Assembly (NCBI RefSeq): GCF_958298935.1
Contig: NC_084940.1
Coordinates: 1,084,001-1,148,000, forward strand
Direction: 5' to 3'
Source of the DNA: Phragmites australis
Lineage: Eukaryota; Streptophyta; Magnoliopsida; Poales; Poaceae
DNA: 64,000 nt
Shown here: positions 23,373-34,300 of the stretch, piece by piece
Position numbering within the stretch: the first letter of the stretch is position 1
Layout: every line of letters starts with the position of its first letter
Made by a program: the position numbers and the translations under genes
Notes under the pieces: model-generated
What the model was told of the DNA's origin: nothing
The model's input: the letters and a program-made list of their open reading frames with translations, nothing else
Databases searched by the model: none

Positions 23373-26300
23373 CTGAAATAATAGTGCTTGGTGGCGCGTC
23401 CATTCACAAGGCAACACCTCCTATCGAGCCGTGACGACACGTTATCGTCCCCGAGCCATTTCGCCGGTAGCTAGGCAAAGCTTATTCTGGGCAACGACGT
23501 AGCGTAACCACATGCGTCCTACGAAGGCCAATAATTCCCCGAGCGATAGACGCAAGGACACCGGCGTCGTCGTCCCAGCTGCGCCATGTACCAATTGACA
23601 GGACCGCCCTTTGCAACAGTACAAGTATTGAGCAAAAGAAACTGCATGTTCGTGGTGATCGAGGGGGCAAAAAAATCTGCATTTCAATTGAAGTCGATCA
23701 TAGTTTGCGACACGTACCTTGGCGAAAACAACGTGCATGCATGCATGAGATAGGAATAGTCTGCGAGTATTAAGTGTTTTTGCAAGCAAATTGAACAAGC
23801 ACTGATCAAGAGAGCAGCATGGAATCCGATTGTATCCTGCCGAGAGGCGAAGATGTCTGCCCATGTGCGTTCAAAGGTTTAAAGCGTAAGTGAATTGTTT
23901 ATTTTTTTTATTAATTTAAGTTTTTATGAATTAGTTGAACATACAGCTCAATTAATTTAAGTTTTTGGTGGATTAGTTGGTACATGCGACACAATATGAT
24001 ATCAGAGCTAGCTAGAGGTCTGGTTCATAACAGATGTAATTAAATAAAAAATTGTAGCTAACTTCTATTTTCACATCTGAGACTCTTCCATATAATAAGT
24101 GTTAAATTATAAGTGAATTACTCATATTTCGAGTGAATTGGTTGGTACATGCAACTCGATACTAGCACATATTTAGGCCTCTTTCTCCGGCTTGGTCAGG
24201 GAACGGGTGCATGCTTCTTTGATGTTCTTCCTCCGGTGAGCGGCGGACGACATGGTATCGATGATGGAAAATTTTCATAATGTGGTGCGCATGCATCCTC
24301 TATCTCGGTTGTGTATTTGCAGGTTTAGATTTGTATTGGAGAGTTGATAAAAAAATATGAGATATATGAAAGAATCAACAGATATATAAAAGAGATATCC
24401 GGTCGAGATAAAAGCTACTTACAAACAATGTTGCGGAGTTGCATTTCCATGGTATCGATAATGTCTTCGTGCGTGCGTTGTGCGGCGGTTCGGGTGGGCC
24501 CCTAGAAGCTGCGTTGATTTCTTCTAAAACACCCTCTTGCGCTCGATGTAATCTTCAGTTTCTTTTGGGTGCTGTTGTATGCTCTCTTGTAATCTTTTTC
24601 TGTTTTTCAAGTCGGCAATATAAACTTCAAACCCCTTTTCGCAGAGAGAGAGAGAGAGCATGGAAGGTACGCTAACCGGAGTAGTAAATTAGACAGAACA
24701 AAAAGAGGAGGCTCGCCGGGCGGCCAGCGTGCATGGGAGATTCCTGAGTGGCACTGTGCGTGCTGTAACGTACCTGTAGCAGCCTACAACGACTTGCATG
24801 CAGCAGTCGTCGTGCTCGTTACGGGCAGTAGGAAGTACCACCAGTGCAGCGCACGTCATACCTTGGGAGTAGGCCACTGTTCACACCATGAACCGACGTC
24901 CTAGCGAGTACTCCGTACGCACCCGACCACTGCACAGCGCAACACCGAACCCATGTGTTTGTGTGCATCGACTGTCACACATCACACATGCTTGTAGGCT
25001 CTGCAGCCGCCTCGTACGCGAGCCAGCTAGACCAGAGAGGATTCGAAGCCTCTCCCTGCTGCTCCGATCCGGTAGTCCTGATGGCGTCGCGAGCGACGGC
25101 GCCGGCGGCCAGCCGGACATGCTCTCTTGGATTCGTTGTGTCTTACTGCAGGCTATTCTGCGGTTGTTCTGGGTTAGTATATAAATCTTATTTGGAATAG
25201 TTTATCAGCAGTTTCTGTGAAAAAAAACAGCTTATGCCTCCCAAACGGCGTGCTTCTTGTCCGCTTCTTCCAACAGGATTTTGAGACAACACCAAGTTGC
25301 ACGTGTAAGTAAAAGCGACCCCAACCTCGCTTTGCACAAAAGCGGTCGATTTTGCAGGTTGAATGTAGTAACCTCTCCTTTAAAGATGATAAAAATTATT
25401 TACCAATGCTACTAATCTACCCTTCTGTCTCTCCTGATGCCCATCAGTCGTAACCCATCGCTCCTAGTCCTACTCGCCGCTTTTGGGGATGGTATCACAA
25501 CGTCCGCACTGTTGTCCACGGTGCCCTCCCCCTCCTATTGTCGTTGTCCCTTCCTCTACGCTCTCCACTACCACCGCTCGTCAACAAGCTGTAGCAGACC
25601 TACACAACCCTCAGCGACCATGACGAGAAGAGCGCCCCCCCCCCCACACTATGGGACTCACTCCTGATCATCGCCGTCGTCGAAGGTCATGTGTGCCCAT
25701 CTTCTTCCCTGCCCCGTTTAATGGGTCGGTTCCGATCGAATCTGATATTGGTGCCTCAGCTGTGTGATACGTATCTATAATTATTGCAAGCGCAGAAAGC
25801 TGAATTTGGGTCGCTTGCATATATGAATCTAGAGTAGTTTTCATGCACCTAGCCGCCAATATCATTGTTTAATTGTTGAGTTCTCAACCTCCCATTTGTT
25901 GGAAAGGTTGTTATAATTGAGATCAAGTAGGGGATACAACTATGCTAATGTGATATTCTCGTGAAATTTATATAAACTTGCAACTGTTATTTTATTTATG
26001 GCTATAAATATGTTTGGTATCAGCATGGCATGGTTTTTATGTTCATGACATCATTTCCTGGTACTAATTTTCAGTCTTGCAAGAAGTCAGCAAAGGAGAA
26101 GAATCTGAATTCATTCTTCGAGCGGGCAACTACTTGCTGTAGCCCCTCACCATCATTATAGCAGCATACCGTTGATACTTTGAACTTTGAAGCACCCTGC
26201 CATTACAAAGTCCCCCAAGCTAAATGAATAGAATTTGTGCTGGGCATTTGGGGGAATGGATGCATGTTTCACATCTAGGAACCTGTACAGTCTTCACAGA

Positions 26301-28717
26301 AATATGCAGAGGAACTCATCTGGAAACATAATGTGCTGCTTTCGGCGCATGACTACTAGAATATGTTTTTTCTTGTGTGCCCATGAAGATTTGTAATAGA
26401 GTGTCAGTGAAAAGACATATGTTGTGTTTCCATGCAGCAACATCTCCATGTGAGTGGAATGTTCGCTTCCATATGCATGTAATATGAAGTTATTGTTGAC
26501 ATTGTGATATTCCGAGACTCCCAGTGGTCAGAAGCTATGCTAAAAACAATTGAGGAAATTATCAAGTGATCTTTGCATACAGTTGATTGAGTGATCTTTG
26601 CATACAATTAAGGAAATTACTAGTCAGCAATCATGTTGCATGTATGTCTACATGATCATTCTTGATTTATCTTACTGCGCCTGCAAGAAACTATAACAAA
26701 AGGTAAGAGTAGAAATTCTCGTTTTTGCACCAGTTTTTCTTATAAAAAATATGGTATTGGTTCAGAAATGTCAAAAATAAATGAAAACGACGATATCTAT
26801 ATTAGTCACTGACTAGCAAGTTATCATACTATTCAGTGATACATTAGTCACTACACACTCACGTCAAACAATCTCTCGAAAGAAAATCAAGATTGACAAA
26901 TGATCAGTTTCTTCAGCAAGCAGACTCTGTAGACAGCTACGTCTTAGGACAGCTAACTTTTCAAAAAAAACTTCTCAGGAAAAGGCTATACCAAACAGTG
27001 TCATATATACGGAGCCTAGGATTTAAAGGTATTCTGATTGGTTGATTCAGGAAGAACACTTGACCATACTTTTTTCTCGACGGTATTGCCTTTCGGGGGG
27101 GGGGGGGGGGGGCGTATGTATTTGACCGAGGCAAGTATAGAAACACGCATTGCTTCTGCATGGTCCAGGACAAAGATGCTGTTCTTTCAGAGGAAGGTGG
27201 TTGGGGTTAAAACTTGGCATCAATTAGCCATCGATCGGGAGCTCTATGATCTCGTCCGTCTCTGCTTGCGGTTGGTACACACTGGTAATTGCTGGCTTGA
27301 AGGCATCAGCTAGCTGGCTTGTTCATGACGAGAGCATGCGGTACGAATTCGGCCAGGCTGGTGAGAGAAATTTTATGAGACCGGTTCTTGAATCTGACAA
27401 TGAGTATCAAGTTAATTCTGCTATCTGTGGCGGTCGGAATTCCAGGTGCATGTTTCGCATCATCGCATGCAGGAATTTTACGAGTAACGGTTCGTGGTTC
27501 TTGCAACAACCACCTTGATTTCACGTAGCTAGGAATTGTTGTGTGGAAAACAAAGTGCAGAGAACAAAGCTGAGCTCAGGTACTTGCCGCGCGCGCGCCC
27601 TTTCAAACCAGGAACCAGGAATGCATGGCAGACAACCAGGAACGCGCACACTGTACGTATCGGTTTGAATAGCCTAGCTACATAGACTACAGTACTACGT
27701 ACCAAGAACGGCTCAGTGACAACCATGCATTCACAGCCATCGCCTGTGTACGAAGTACGAATACCGCTACCGATAGATACGTTTGTCTACTCTCCTCCTC
27801 ACAGCAATCGCCACCGGCCCACACACTGTAGAGTCGCAGAGGGAGAGAGATGACACGTACGATCCACACTGTAGAGCGCACGTTGCTGCACGGTAGCGTT
27901 CTCCCAACCGAAACCATCCCCACCCTCGACAAGTATCCAGGTACAGTGCACGGACTCGATCGCGATGGCCTGCACGTCTCGCTCATGTACGGCATCCAGC
28001 GCGGCCATGGATACGAAAGTTGAAATAGTTTTTTTTTTTTGCGAATGGAAAGCTGAAATAGTTAGGCCGCAGATTACCACGGTGTACAGCACGTAGTTCC
28101 GTTGGCAGTGTAGCTACAGTGGCTTCAGTGACAACTGACAAGTTTTGGGGGGCAGGCTGAGGCCGGCGGAGTAATGGCACGGCAGGCTGTGAGGCCGGCC
28201 GCCCACGGACCGGAGCTGCAGCAGAAACAGTGTCTTGAACTCGCTGGGCAGGACTTACTGACTTGGGAGGAGGCCGAAGGCCATGATTTTTCTGCCTCAC
28301 GGTCGCAGCGCCATGATGGCTGCAGAGACGAGAAGACGAGATCGATCCAGCCCGAACCGGGCAGAGCTGAGCACTGCAACTAGGCCAGGAAAGGAAGGAG
28401 AACAGATGGCGTGCGCGCGCGTCGCAGCGATGGTGAAGAAGAACCAGGAGGCGAGGCAGGCGCGCGTTGAAGGAAATTAAGCCGGAAACGGAGAAGCAGC
28501 TACTACACAAAAAATCATCGGTAGTTGCTTGCTTCTCGCTGCCGCGCCTGCGCCTGGGGACGGCGGGCAGAGCCCTCATCACAGCACATAACCACCGGGC
28601 TGGACAACCTGGGGTCCGGTAACAGCCAGTGGCAGCCGCAGTGCTCAGCACTCGGCACCACCACTGCTGAGATTAGCTGGGCCTGCAGTGTGACGGTCGT
28701 CCAATAATCCTACAGAT

Positions 28718-28888
28718 CTGGCCTCATATGTTTAAGAATTAAATCTAGTTCATAATATGACATGTGATATTTTACTTTTTTTATTTTCTTACATATGATT
28801 TTCTCTAACTTATCCATACGTTTTGTGATAATTTATACCACATGTCATGTCATAAATTGAATTTAGCCTTTAAAATACATGAGACCAG
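28718..28888. repeat. 171-bp foldback repeat
   Basis: CTGGCCTCATATGTTTAAG at 28718 and the following ~35 bases are inverted at 28840-28888 (...ACATGTCATGTCATAAATTG, ...ATACATGAGACCAG). This gives a nearly complete palindrome around an AT-rich loop, as in short MITEs. Confidence 0.6.
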
Positions 28889-29624
28889 CTCTCGGGATGA
28901 GCATGGTGGATAAGCCTGAGGCACAGGTCGTACGCGCGCGCTAGTCGTGGCGGACCCGTTTACTTTGCGAGCTGTGCCTGTATACGTACGTACGTACGTA
29001 CGAGACGAACAATTGGGCATCGTTCCCGAGGCGTACACACGTACGGGAGGGCCGGCCGGGGTCCCTGTACATACGGCGCAACCTACTACAACGTGTTGCA
29101 TTGACACGTTCCTTTGGCACATATGTGTATACAGCTAGCTGGCTGGCAGTACTTTGTTGGCACTTACTGAAGGTACAAACATAGAGTAGCTGAATGTAGA
29201 TGCATGGCAAGCAAATTAGTTGAGGAAGGTAAACACCATGATCTGATGAACGTACGTACTCCGATTAACTTGCGGCTCGAGCAGTGGCTAATTATATAGT
29301 ATTACCAGTTTACTGCATGCGGTTCTACACCAAAATAGATACAGGACCTGTGCCCAATACATCATCAGGGGCGGCGATCACTAGTTAACCCTTCATCAGG
29401 GTGAAATAGGTACTAAATAAGACGCGTGGAGCACAAACGGCTTATCCATGCATGCATGGTCGTGGGCATGCAGGACAAGCTGCTAGGAGCAAAACGCACA
29501 TCCAAAAAGCAAAACCTCCCGTGCGTTTTGCTCATCCTTTCATGCCCCTTGATTTTGTCAACTCGCCAGCTAGGGTGATCATGCTACTGTATGGATCATA
29601 TCGATCGATCCAACCGGTACGTGA

Positions 29625-31530
29625 TCAGCGAGCGATTTCAGCCTGGAGCGAGGCGTTGTAGCCGACCTGCTCGATCTCCCACCGCAGCTTGGGCGTCGCA
29701 GGGTCCTCGTCCTGCACCGCCTCGTACTCCTGCTTGCACGGACAAAGTAATCATGCATATGATCAGTACACTTGGCACGTCCCGTTTATTTCAACCGGAC
29801 AATAACAAGCTACCAAGTACTTCCCATGCTTAGATCGTGTTTGGCGGAGCTACATACATACAAGATTTAGAGTTTGTAAAATAAAATAAAGTAGTTTCAA
29901 TTCAAAATAAAAATAAAATATTTAATTTAAAGATCCTCAATCTATTCAAAGCTTTAGCTCTAAAATTTACTTTAATTTTTTTTTAAGCTAGAGCTCTACC
30001 AAATTCCTTAATTTGCTGCAAGCGTGAAACTAACCCGGTCCGTAAGCAACCCAACGAGACTGTTTCAATTCAACCCTCAGCGCATGCATACGCAAGTGCA
30101 AAGAGTAGCTCGGGAAGTTGGAAGGAAGGGATCGATGGATGCCGTTGTGTACAGGAAAGGAAACGAGCAGGAGCCATCCAGACCAGGAGAGTATATGATG
30201 AGACCAGACAAAAGACAAGTCGAGAAGAGCGTTGCGTGCGTGCGTGTACGTGGCTGGACCAAGTCAAGGACCAGCAAGTCTCCGGGGCGGCAGGCGGGCA
30301 GGCACGGGCGCTACCACCACCACCGGACTGCCGAGACCGGCCAGGCAACGAAGCAAGGATCCATGGCTGATGACGCGCGCGCGCGCGTGCGTACGGGTTG
30401 AATTGGAACGCCCCGAGCAGGAGAGAGTGTCCGGCCGGCAACTGGCGGATATTTATATTACCTCGAGCTTCTGGACGAGGCCGCTGGCGTCGGGGGCGCT
30501 GACGAAGATGTGGCGCTGGGCGGGCTTGATGAACCCGTCGTCCACCGCCTTGTCGATGAAGGCCAGCAGGAAGTTGTAGTACCCGTCCACGTTCAGCAGG
30601 CCCACCTGCACAGTTGTTGGATCAGTTAGCTAATGGTTGACGTGCAGAGTCATGCACTGTACAGTGTGCAGTACTACGATCGACCAGGACTGCAGGGGTA
30701 TGTCGTATGTACATACATGTATATGAGTATATATATATATATATAATATGTGTATATATAGAGAGAGATTGTGTGCTTTTGATGAACAAACAGGGGTACT
30801 TACCGGTTTGCTGTGGATGCCGAGCTGGGCCCACGCGATCACCTCCAGGAGCTCGTCCAGCGTCCCGTACCCACCTGCAGCCCAACAGCATGGATGGATC
30901 GTGCGAATCAGTTAAACAGGAGAGAACAGGTAACTGATCCATGCCGGTGGCGAGCAACTGGAGGTTGCTTACCGGGGAGCGCGATGAAGGCGTCGGAGTT
31001 GCGCGCCATCTCGGCCTTGCGCTGGTGCATGCCCGCCACGGCCCGCACCTCGCCCACCGTCTCCCCGGTGATCTCCTTGCCCATTAGAGTGGTCGGTATC
31101 ACGCTGCAACAGGAAAGCAATGCAACAGCCGTGAGCTATAAACTTGGCGAGCTAGCTGGAAGAAACAAGAGAAATTGAAGTGGCAGAAACGGACCGTACC
31201 CAATGACATGGCCGCCGCCCTTGTGCACGGCCTCGGAGACCTCCCCCATGAGCCCCAGGCTGCCCCCTCCGTACACCAAATCCACCTTCCTCGCCACCTG
31301 TGAACATTCATATGCATACATGAACATGTCCTTGGACGTGCAGGTGCAACAAGTACTTGTATATTACCAGCACCGGTATGCATGCTTACCAGCTCCTCGC
31401 CGAGCTCGACGGCGGCGTCCCGGTAGCTGCTCCGCTTGCCCGAGCTGCTCCCGCAGAACACGCACACCCGCCTGAACCTCGACCGCTCCGCCCCGGCCTT
31501 GCCGCCGCCGTCCTTGCTGGCCCCTTCCAT
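29625..31530 (-). CDS. LOG: Cytokinin riboside 5'-monophosphate phosphoribohydrolase (LOG)
   Basis: Six exons: 31530-31390, 31297-31200, 31103-30973, 30874-30804, 30605-30462, 29729-29625. GT-AG borders and phases agree; 690 nt = 229 aa plus TGA, the normal LOG length. LOG releases the active cytokinin base and ribose 5-phosphate from the nucleoside monophosphate in the cytosol and nucleus. Diagnostic motifs are complete: VCVFCGSS (nucleotide fold), [25 protein letters not shown] (catalytic Arg region), and [10 protein letters not shown] (the PGGxGTxxE active-site signature, split between exons 3 and 4). The start at 31530 gives the usual short N-terminus (MEG...); an in-frame ATG at 31569 would add 13 residues. 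A MITE lies in the last intron. The upstream TATAAAAG at about 31689 is on the plus strand, pointing away from this gene, so it is not evidence for its promoter. Confidence 0.96.
29839..30005. repeat. hAT-like MITE inside the last LOG intron
   Basis: Ends TGTTTGGCGGAGCT (29839) and AGAGCTCTACCAAA (about 29989-30003) form imperfect inverted repeats, the 'TTTGGtagAGCT' type seen in short AT-rich grass MITEs. The interior is a run of A/T-rich sequence without coding. It lies wholly within intron 5 (29730-30461). Confidence 0.5.
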
Positions 31531-32801
31531 CACTCCGTACTGCCTCTCTGTTCTCCTACGAAATTGCACACCCGGCCGGGCAGCTACTGTGCCGTGGCGT
31601 GCTCTTTCTTTCTGCTGGTCTCGACGAGATAGCTCTCCGACGGAGAAAGACGCTGGTGTCGTGCGATGCGATGTGGTGTGCGATGGATATAAAAGGCGCG
31701 CTTTTGGGGTAGGGGCCCGCGCGAATAGGAGTTCTTGATGAATCTACGCAGTCTCAAAAACCAGAATTGATTAGTGCTACTAACACCACACGGCTACGGT
31801 TAAGCGGTAATCGATTAGTGGCCATGTGCTAGGAGTAATGTCGTCTCGTCCGGTCGATCAGGCGGCAGCCAAATATGCATTAACTTTCATAAGCCTGTCC
31901 CTCTCCCGGCATTGTAGATTTGCATGTCCAACAGGTTAGAAATTTAGTTTACAGTTGAATTGTAGATATTTGTGTTAATAATAGTTGTATGCTAAGATAC
32001 ATCAGTTATTTATATTTAAATATTAGAATGTAAAATATAAATGTAATTTTTGTTTATAATATTGGAATCATGTTTATTATTTGTGAATAGATCTAATTTA
32101 TAATTTCGATTTTTATTTGTTTCTTGATTTTTTTAAATTATTATTATTTTTAATGTCATCATCGTATCTCATATTATTATTTTAAATACATTATAAATTC
32201 TTTGATATTATTTTTATGTGATAATCCGTAATATGTTTGCATTCTGTTGTTTTAATTTTGTAATATTTGATTACACGCATATTTAATTAGTATATTTTAA
32301 TTGATTTGGAAGGTGTGTTGATTGCTAACGTAATTACGTTGGAGTTTACTAACGTAATCTTATTGGACAAAAGGTATCTATAAAAAAAAAGTAAATGCAA
32401 GGTAAGAGGTAGTTTTAGGGCTGGATTTTATGATTTATTTTTTAATCTTCTATGTTATTTCGTTGTTGATCCATAGTTATAGTTAATCAATCAACCAATT
32501 TGATGATTGGATGTTTTGTTTTTTGAGAATTTATAAGATTTTTTTAGAATTAACGTGGAGGTAAAAAAGAGATTTCAATTAGTAAATATAAGATGGACTT
32601 GATGGTTGATGTTGCATAAAGCAGACATGTCCAGTCGCACAAGAAAAGCAGAGATCTCCGACTGCTTTAGTTTGTAGAGAAACTTGGTAATTTTTCTCTC
32701 GCTCTGAATATAAAGAGACATGAAATTTGAGGGATTCATTCGTAGGTGAATATTTATTTGGCATGATTTTTGTGGACTTGGCGGGTTGGCCATCATGCAT
32801 G
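31531..32801. other. LOG upstream region and Helitron relative
   Basis: 31531-31930 is the LOG 5' flank. It includes a plus-strand TATAAAAG at about 31689 with no gene recognised downstream. The remainder is the inverted Helitron-related repeat and about 200 bp of AT-rich sequence before the MULE. No gene is called. Confidence 0.5.
31930..32593 (-). mobile_element. Helitron-related repeat, inverted, 3' end lost
   Basis: Read on the minus strand from 32593, it begins TCTTATATTTACTAATT after host A and then follows the 15835-16810 Helitron through the ATTACGGATTA/TGCGTGTAATC region to TATCTACAATTCAACTG near 31970. The expected 3' hairpin and CTAG are not found; only AACCTGTTGG remains. The copy is therefore 3' truncated or chimeric. 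It has one, not two, internal 269-bp units. Confidence 0.65.
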
Positions 32802-33000
32802 GTTACATTTTTGAAAAAATTCCAATGTAACTTCCTCAACTCTTCCTCCGGTCTGTTTTTCCCCCTCACCTTGAGAATAGGATTTCTTTGCTCTGCAACT
32901 ATTGAAATCAGTAATTTCGACTCCCCACACCGGTTTTTAGAATGGTTTTATCTCACATGTCACCTGCCCTTGCTGACTTAGTGTTGGCGTCTGGCTGTAA
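32802..33000 (+). repeat. MULE left terminal inverted repeat
   Basis: Includes CCTCAACTCTTCCTCCGGTC and the following CTGTTTTTCCCCCTCACCTT, ATTTCTTTGCTCTGCAACTA and CACACCGGTTTTTAGA. All recur inverted in the right repeat with modest divergence. Confidence 0.8.
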
Positions 33001-33078
33001 GTAGCAAAGGAGGCAGAAAGAGAGCAGATAGGATAAGTGTTGGCGGGGGGGGGGGGGGGGATTTTGGTGCGAAAGGAG

Positions 33079-33674
33079 ATGGCCAGTTCATGGAGCTCTA
33101 GCTTGTCGGCCTCTTCTCGCCGTACTACTAAGGGCTGCAGATTAGCGACCCTAATCCCATATTAGGAGCGTCCCTTGGAGTACGAGCCATCGGTGATGTG
33201 TAGTTGCAGAAGGAAGGCGGCAATGTGGATCTCCTGGAGCAGTGTCAAGCCCGCACGGAGGTACCTCAAGTGCTGGCTTGCGTGGGTGAGTTCAATCGGT
33301 TGTGTTTCATGTTGTTCTTTTGTGCCTTGTTTGTCCGATTGAGTTCATGCCTTAGCAATTACAGGAGGGCATGCAATTTCTTTCGCTTGTACGGTGGAGC
33401 CACAACTCCCTTCTTGAGGCAGGTGCTAGTCGATTTGCGTGACACGGTATGGACACTGTGGAAGGAAAACGATGGACTCACTGAATCTCTGATTTGCGTG
33501 ATGACAAAAATGGATGAGTAGAGAAGAGTGATGGATGCAACTAGTAATGCTGCTAGGCAGAAGGAAGAAAAAAATGTTGTACTCAAAGCTAGAATCCATG
33601 GGTTTGAGCAGGAGAGGTGTTTGATGATTGTTGCATGTGCTTTTATTGTGTTAGTCATGATGTTGCACAAATGA
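33079..33674 (+). pseudogene. GRF-type zinc-finger / coiled-coil / membrane-anchor gene carried by the MULE
   Basis: From ATG 33079 the frame reads MASSWSSSLSASSRRTT..., then EYEPSVMCSCRRKAAMWISW and YLKCW. An intron follows (donor near 33282-33287, acceptor AG at 33363-33364), then RACNFFRLYGG and FLRQVLVDLRDTVWTL. This is the CxC...C...C-N-F-F-R pattern of plant GRF zinc fingers. After that come a polar, probably coiled-coil stretch and a terminal hydrophobic segment (CLMIVACAFIVLVMML) ending at TGA 33672-33674. In-frame TAG codons at 33163-33165 and 33519-33521 interrupt it, so it is a relic. The exact donor is uncertain: the best frame continuity uses GC|GTGGG at 33281, while GTGAG at 33286 is a stronger consensus. 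The gene converges on the transposase. Its role in transposition, if any, is unknown. Confidence 0.65.
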
Positions 33675-33800
33675 AAGAAATTATAGCAATGTATCATTTA
33701 AACCAGAACATGACAATGAAGGCTGAGTGTGCACTTGTTTCCAATAAATTAGGTCATGACCATGTATGATCAGTGTGCACTTTGTCAGTTCAAAAATAGG

Positions 33801-34000
33801 TTGAAATAGATAGGAATTTAGTCAGGCATTATAACACAGTTCACAAATAAGTTGAAATAGACAAGCCTTTAGTCAGGCATTACAACACAGTTTATAAATG
33901 GATTGAAACACATAGCCTTTAGTGAGGCATTACAATACAGTTCACAAATTGATTGAAATGGGAGCATTACAACACATCTCACAATTTGGCAAACTCCCAT
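33801..34000. repeat. Tandem repeat, four ~50-51-bp units, inside the MULE
   Basis: Units begin at 33801, 33852, 33903 and 33953, each starting TTGAAA and containing GGCATTA(T/C)AA(C/T)ACAGTT. The fourth is shortened. The array lies between the 3' ends of the two convergent MULE genes. Confidence 0.8.
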
Positions 34001-34300
34001 GGAGGAAGCATAAGGATTGGCCCAGTCCTTGTCTTGTTTGGCTCATGCCTAGTTAGCTCATGAGTTGAAACTTGAGCACTTGCTTTGCCAAAATTGATCT
34101 TGATGGTTACACTAGAACTAGCTTATGACATGGGCACAAGGACCTTTAGGCTTAAAGAAGCCAAGCCACCAGATTTTGTTGCAACCTTAGCTCTAGCATT
34201 GACGGACACCATCTTCTTGGTTGGCTGTAGTAAATATAAGGATTACCAAACTGAATATGGTAGACAGAAATTGAGCAAAGTGACAATAATTACATGTTTC

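Larger units (their letters stand above)
20752..29624. other. 8.9-kb gene-poor interval
   Basis: No coding region can be supported. Contents: AT-rich sequence at 20755-21100; a stretch at about 21480-21660 with repeated GTCACTAA/AGTGACG motifs in both orientations, reminiscent of CACTA subterminal repeats but not proven; foldback repeats at 21829-22102, 22760-23372 and 28718-28888; an AG microsatellite at 24642-24659; a C run at 25635-25645; an 18-base G run at 27095-27112; and (CGTA)n at 28984-29002. Open frames here (e.g. 21115-21489, 23442-23864, 27983-28651) lack recognisable domains. Confidence 0.5.

Noticed and set aside
23442..23864. 140-aa minus-strand frame
   Set aside because: No domain, no splice context, and it lies in a repeat-rich interval.
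27983..28651. 222-aa minus-strand frame
   Set aside because: Low-complexity and GC-driven, no family resemblance, and both strands are open across it.
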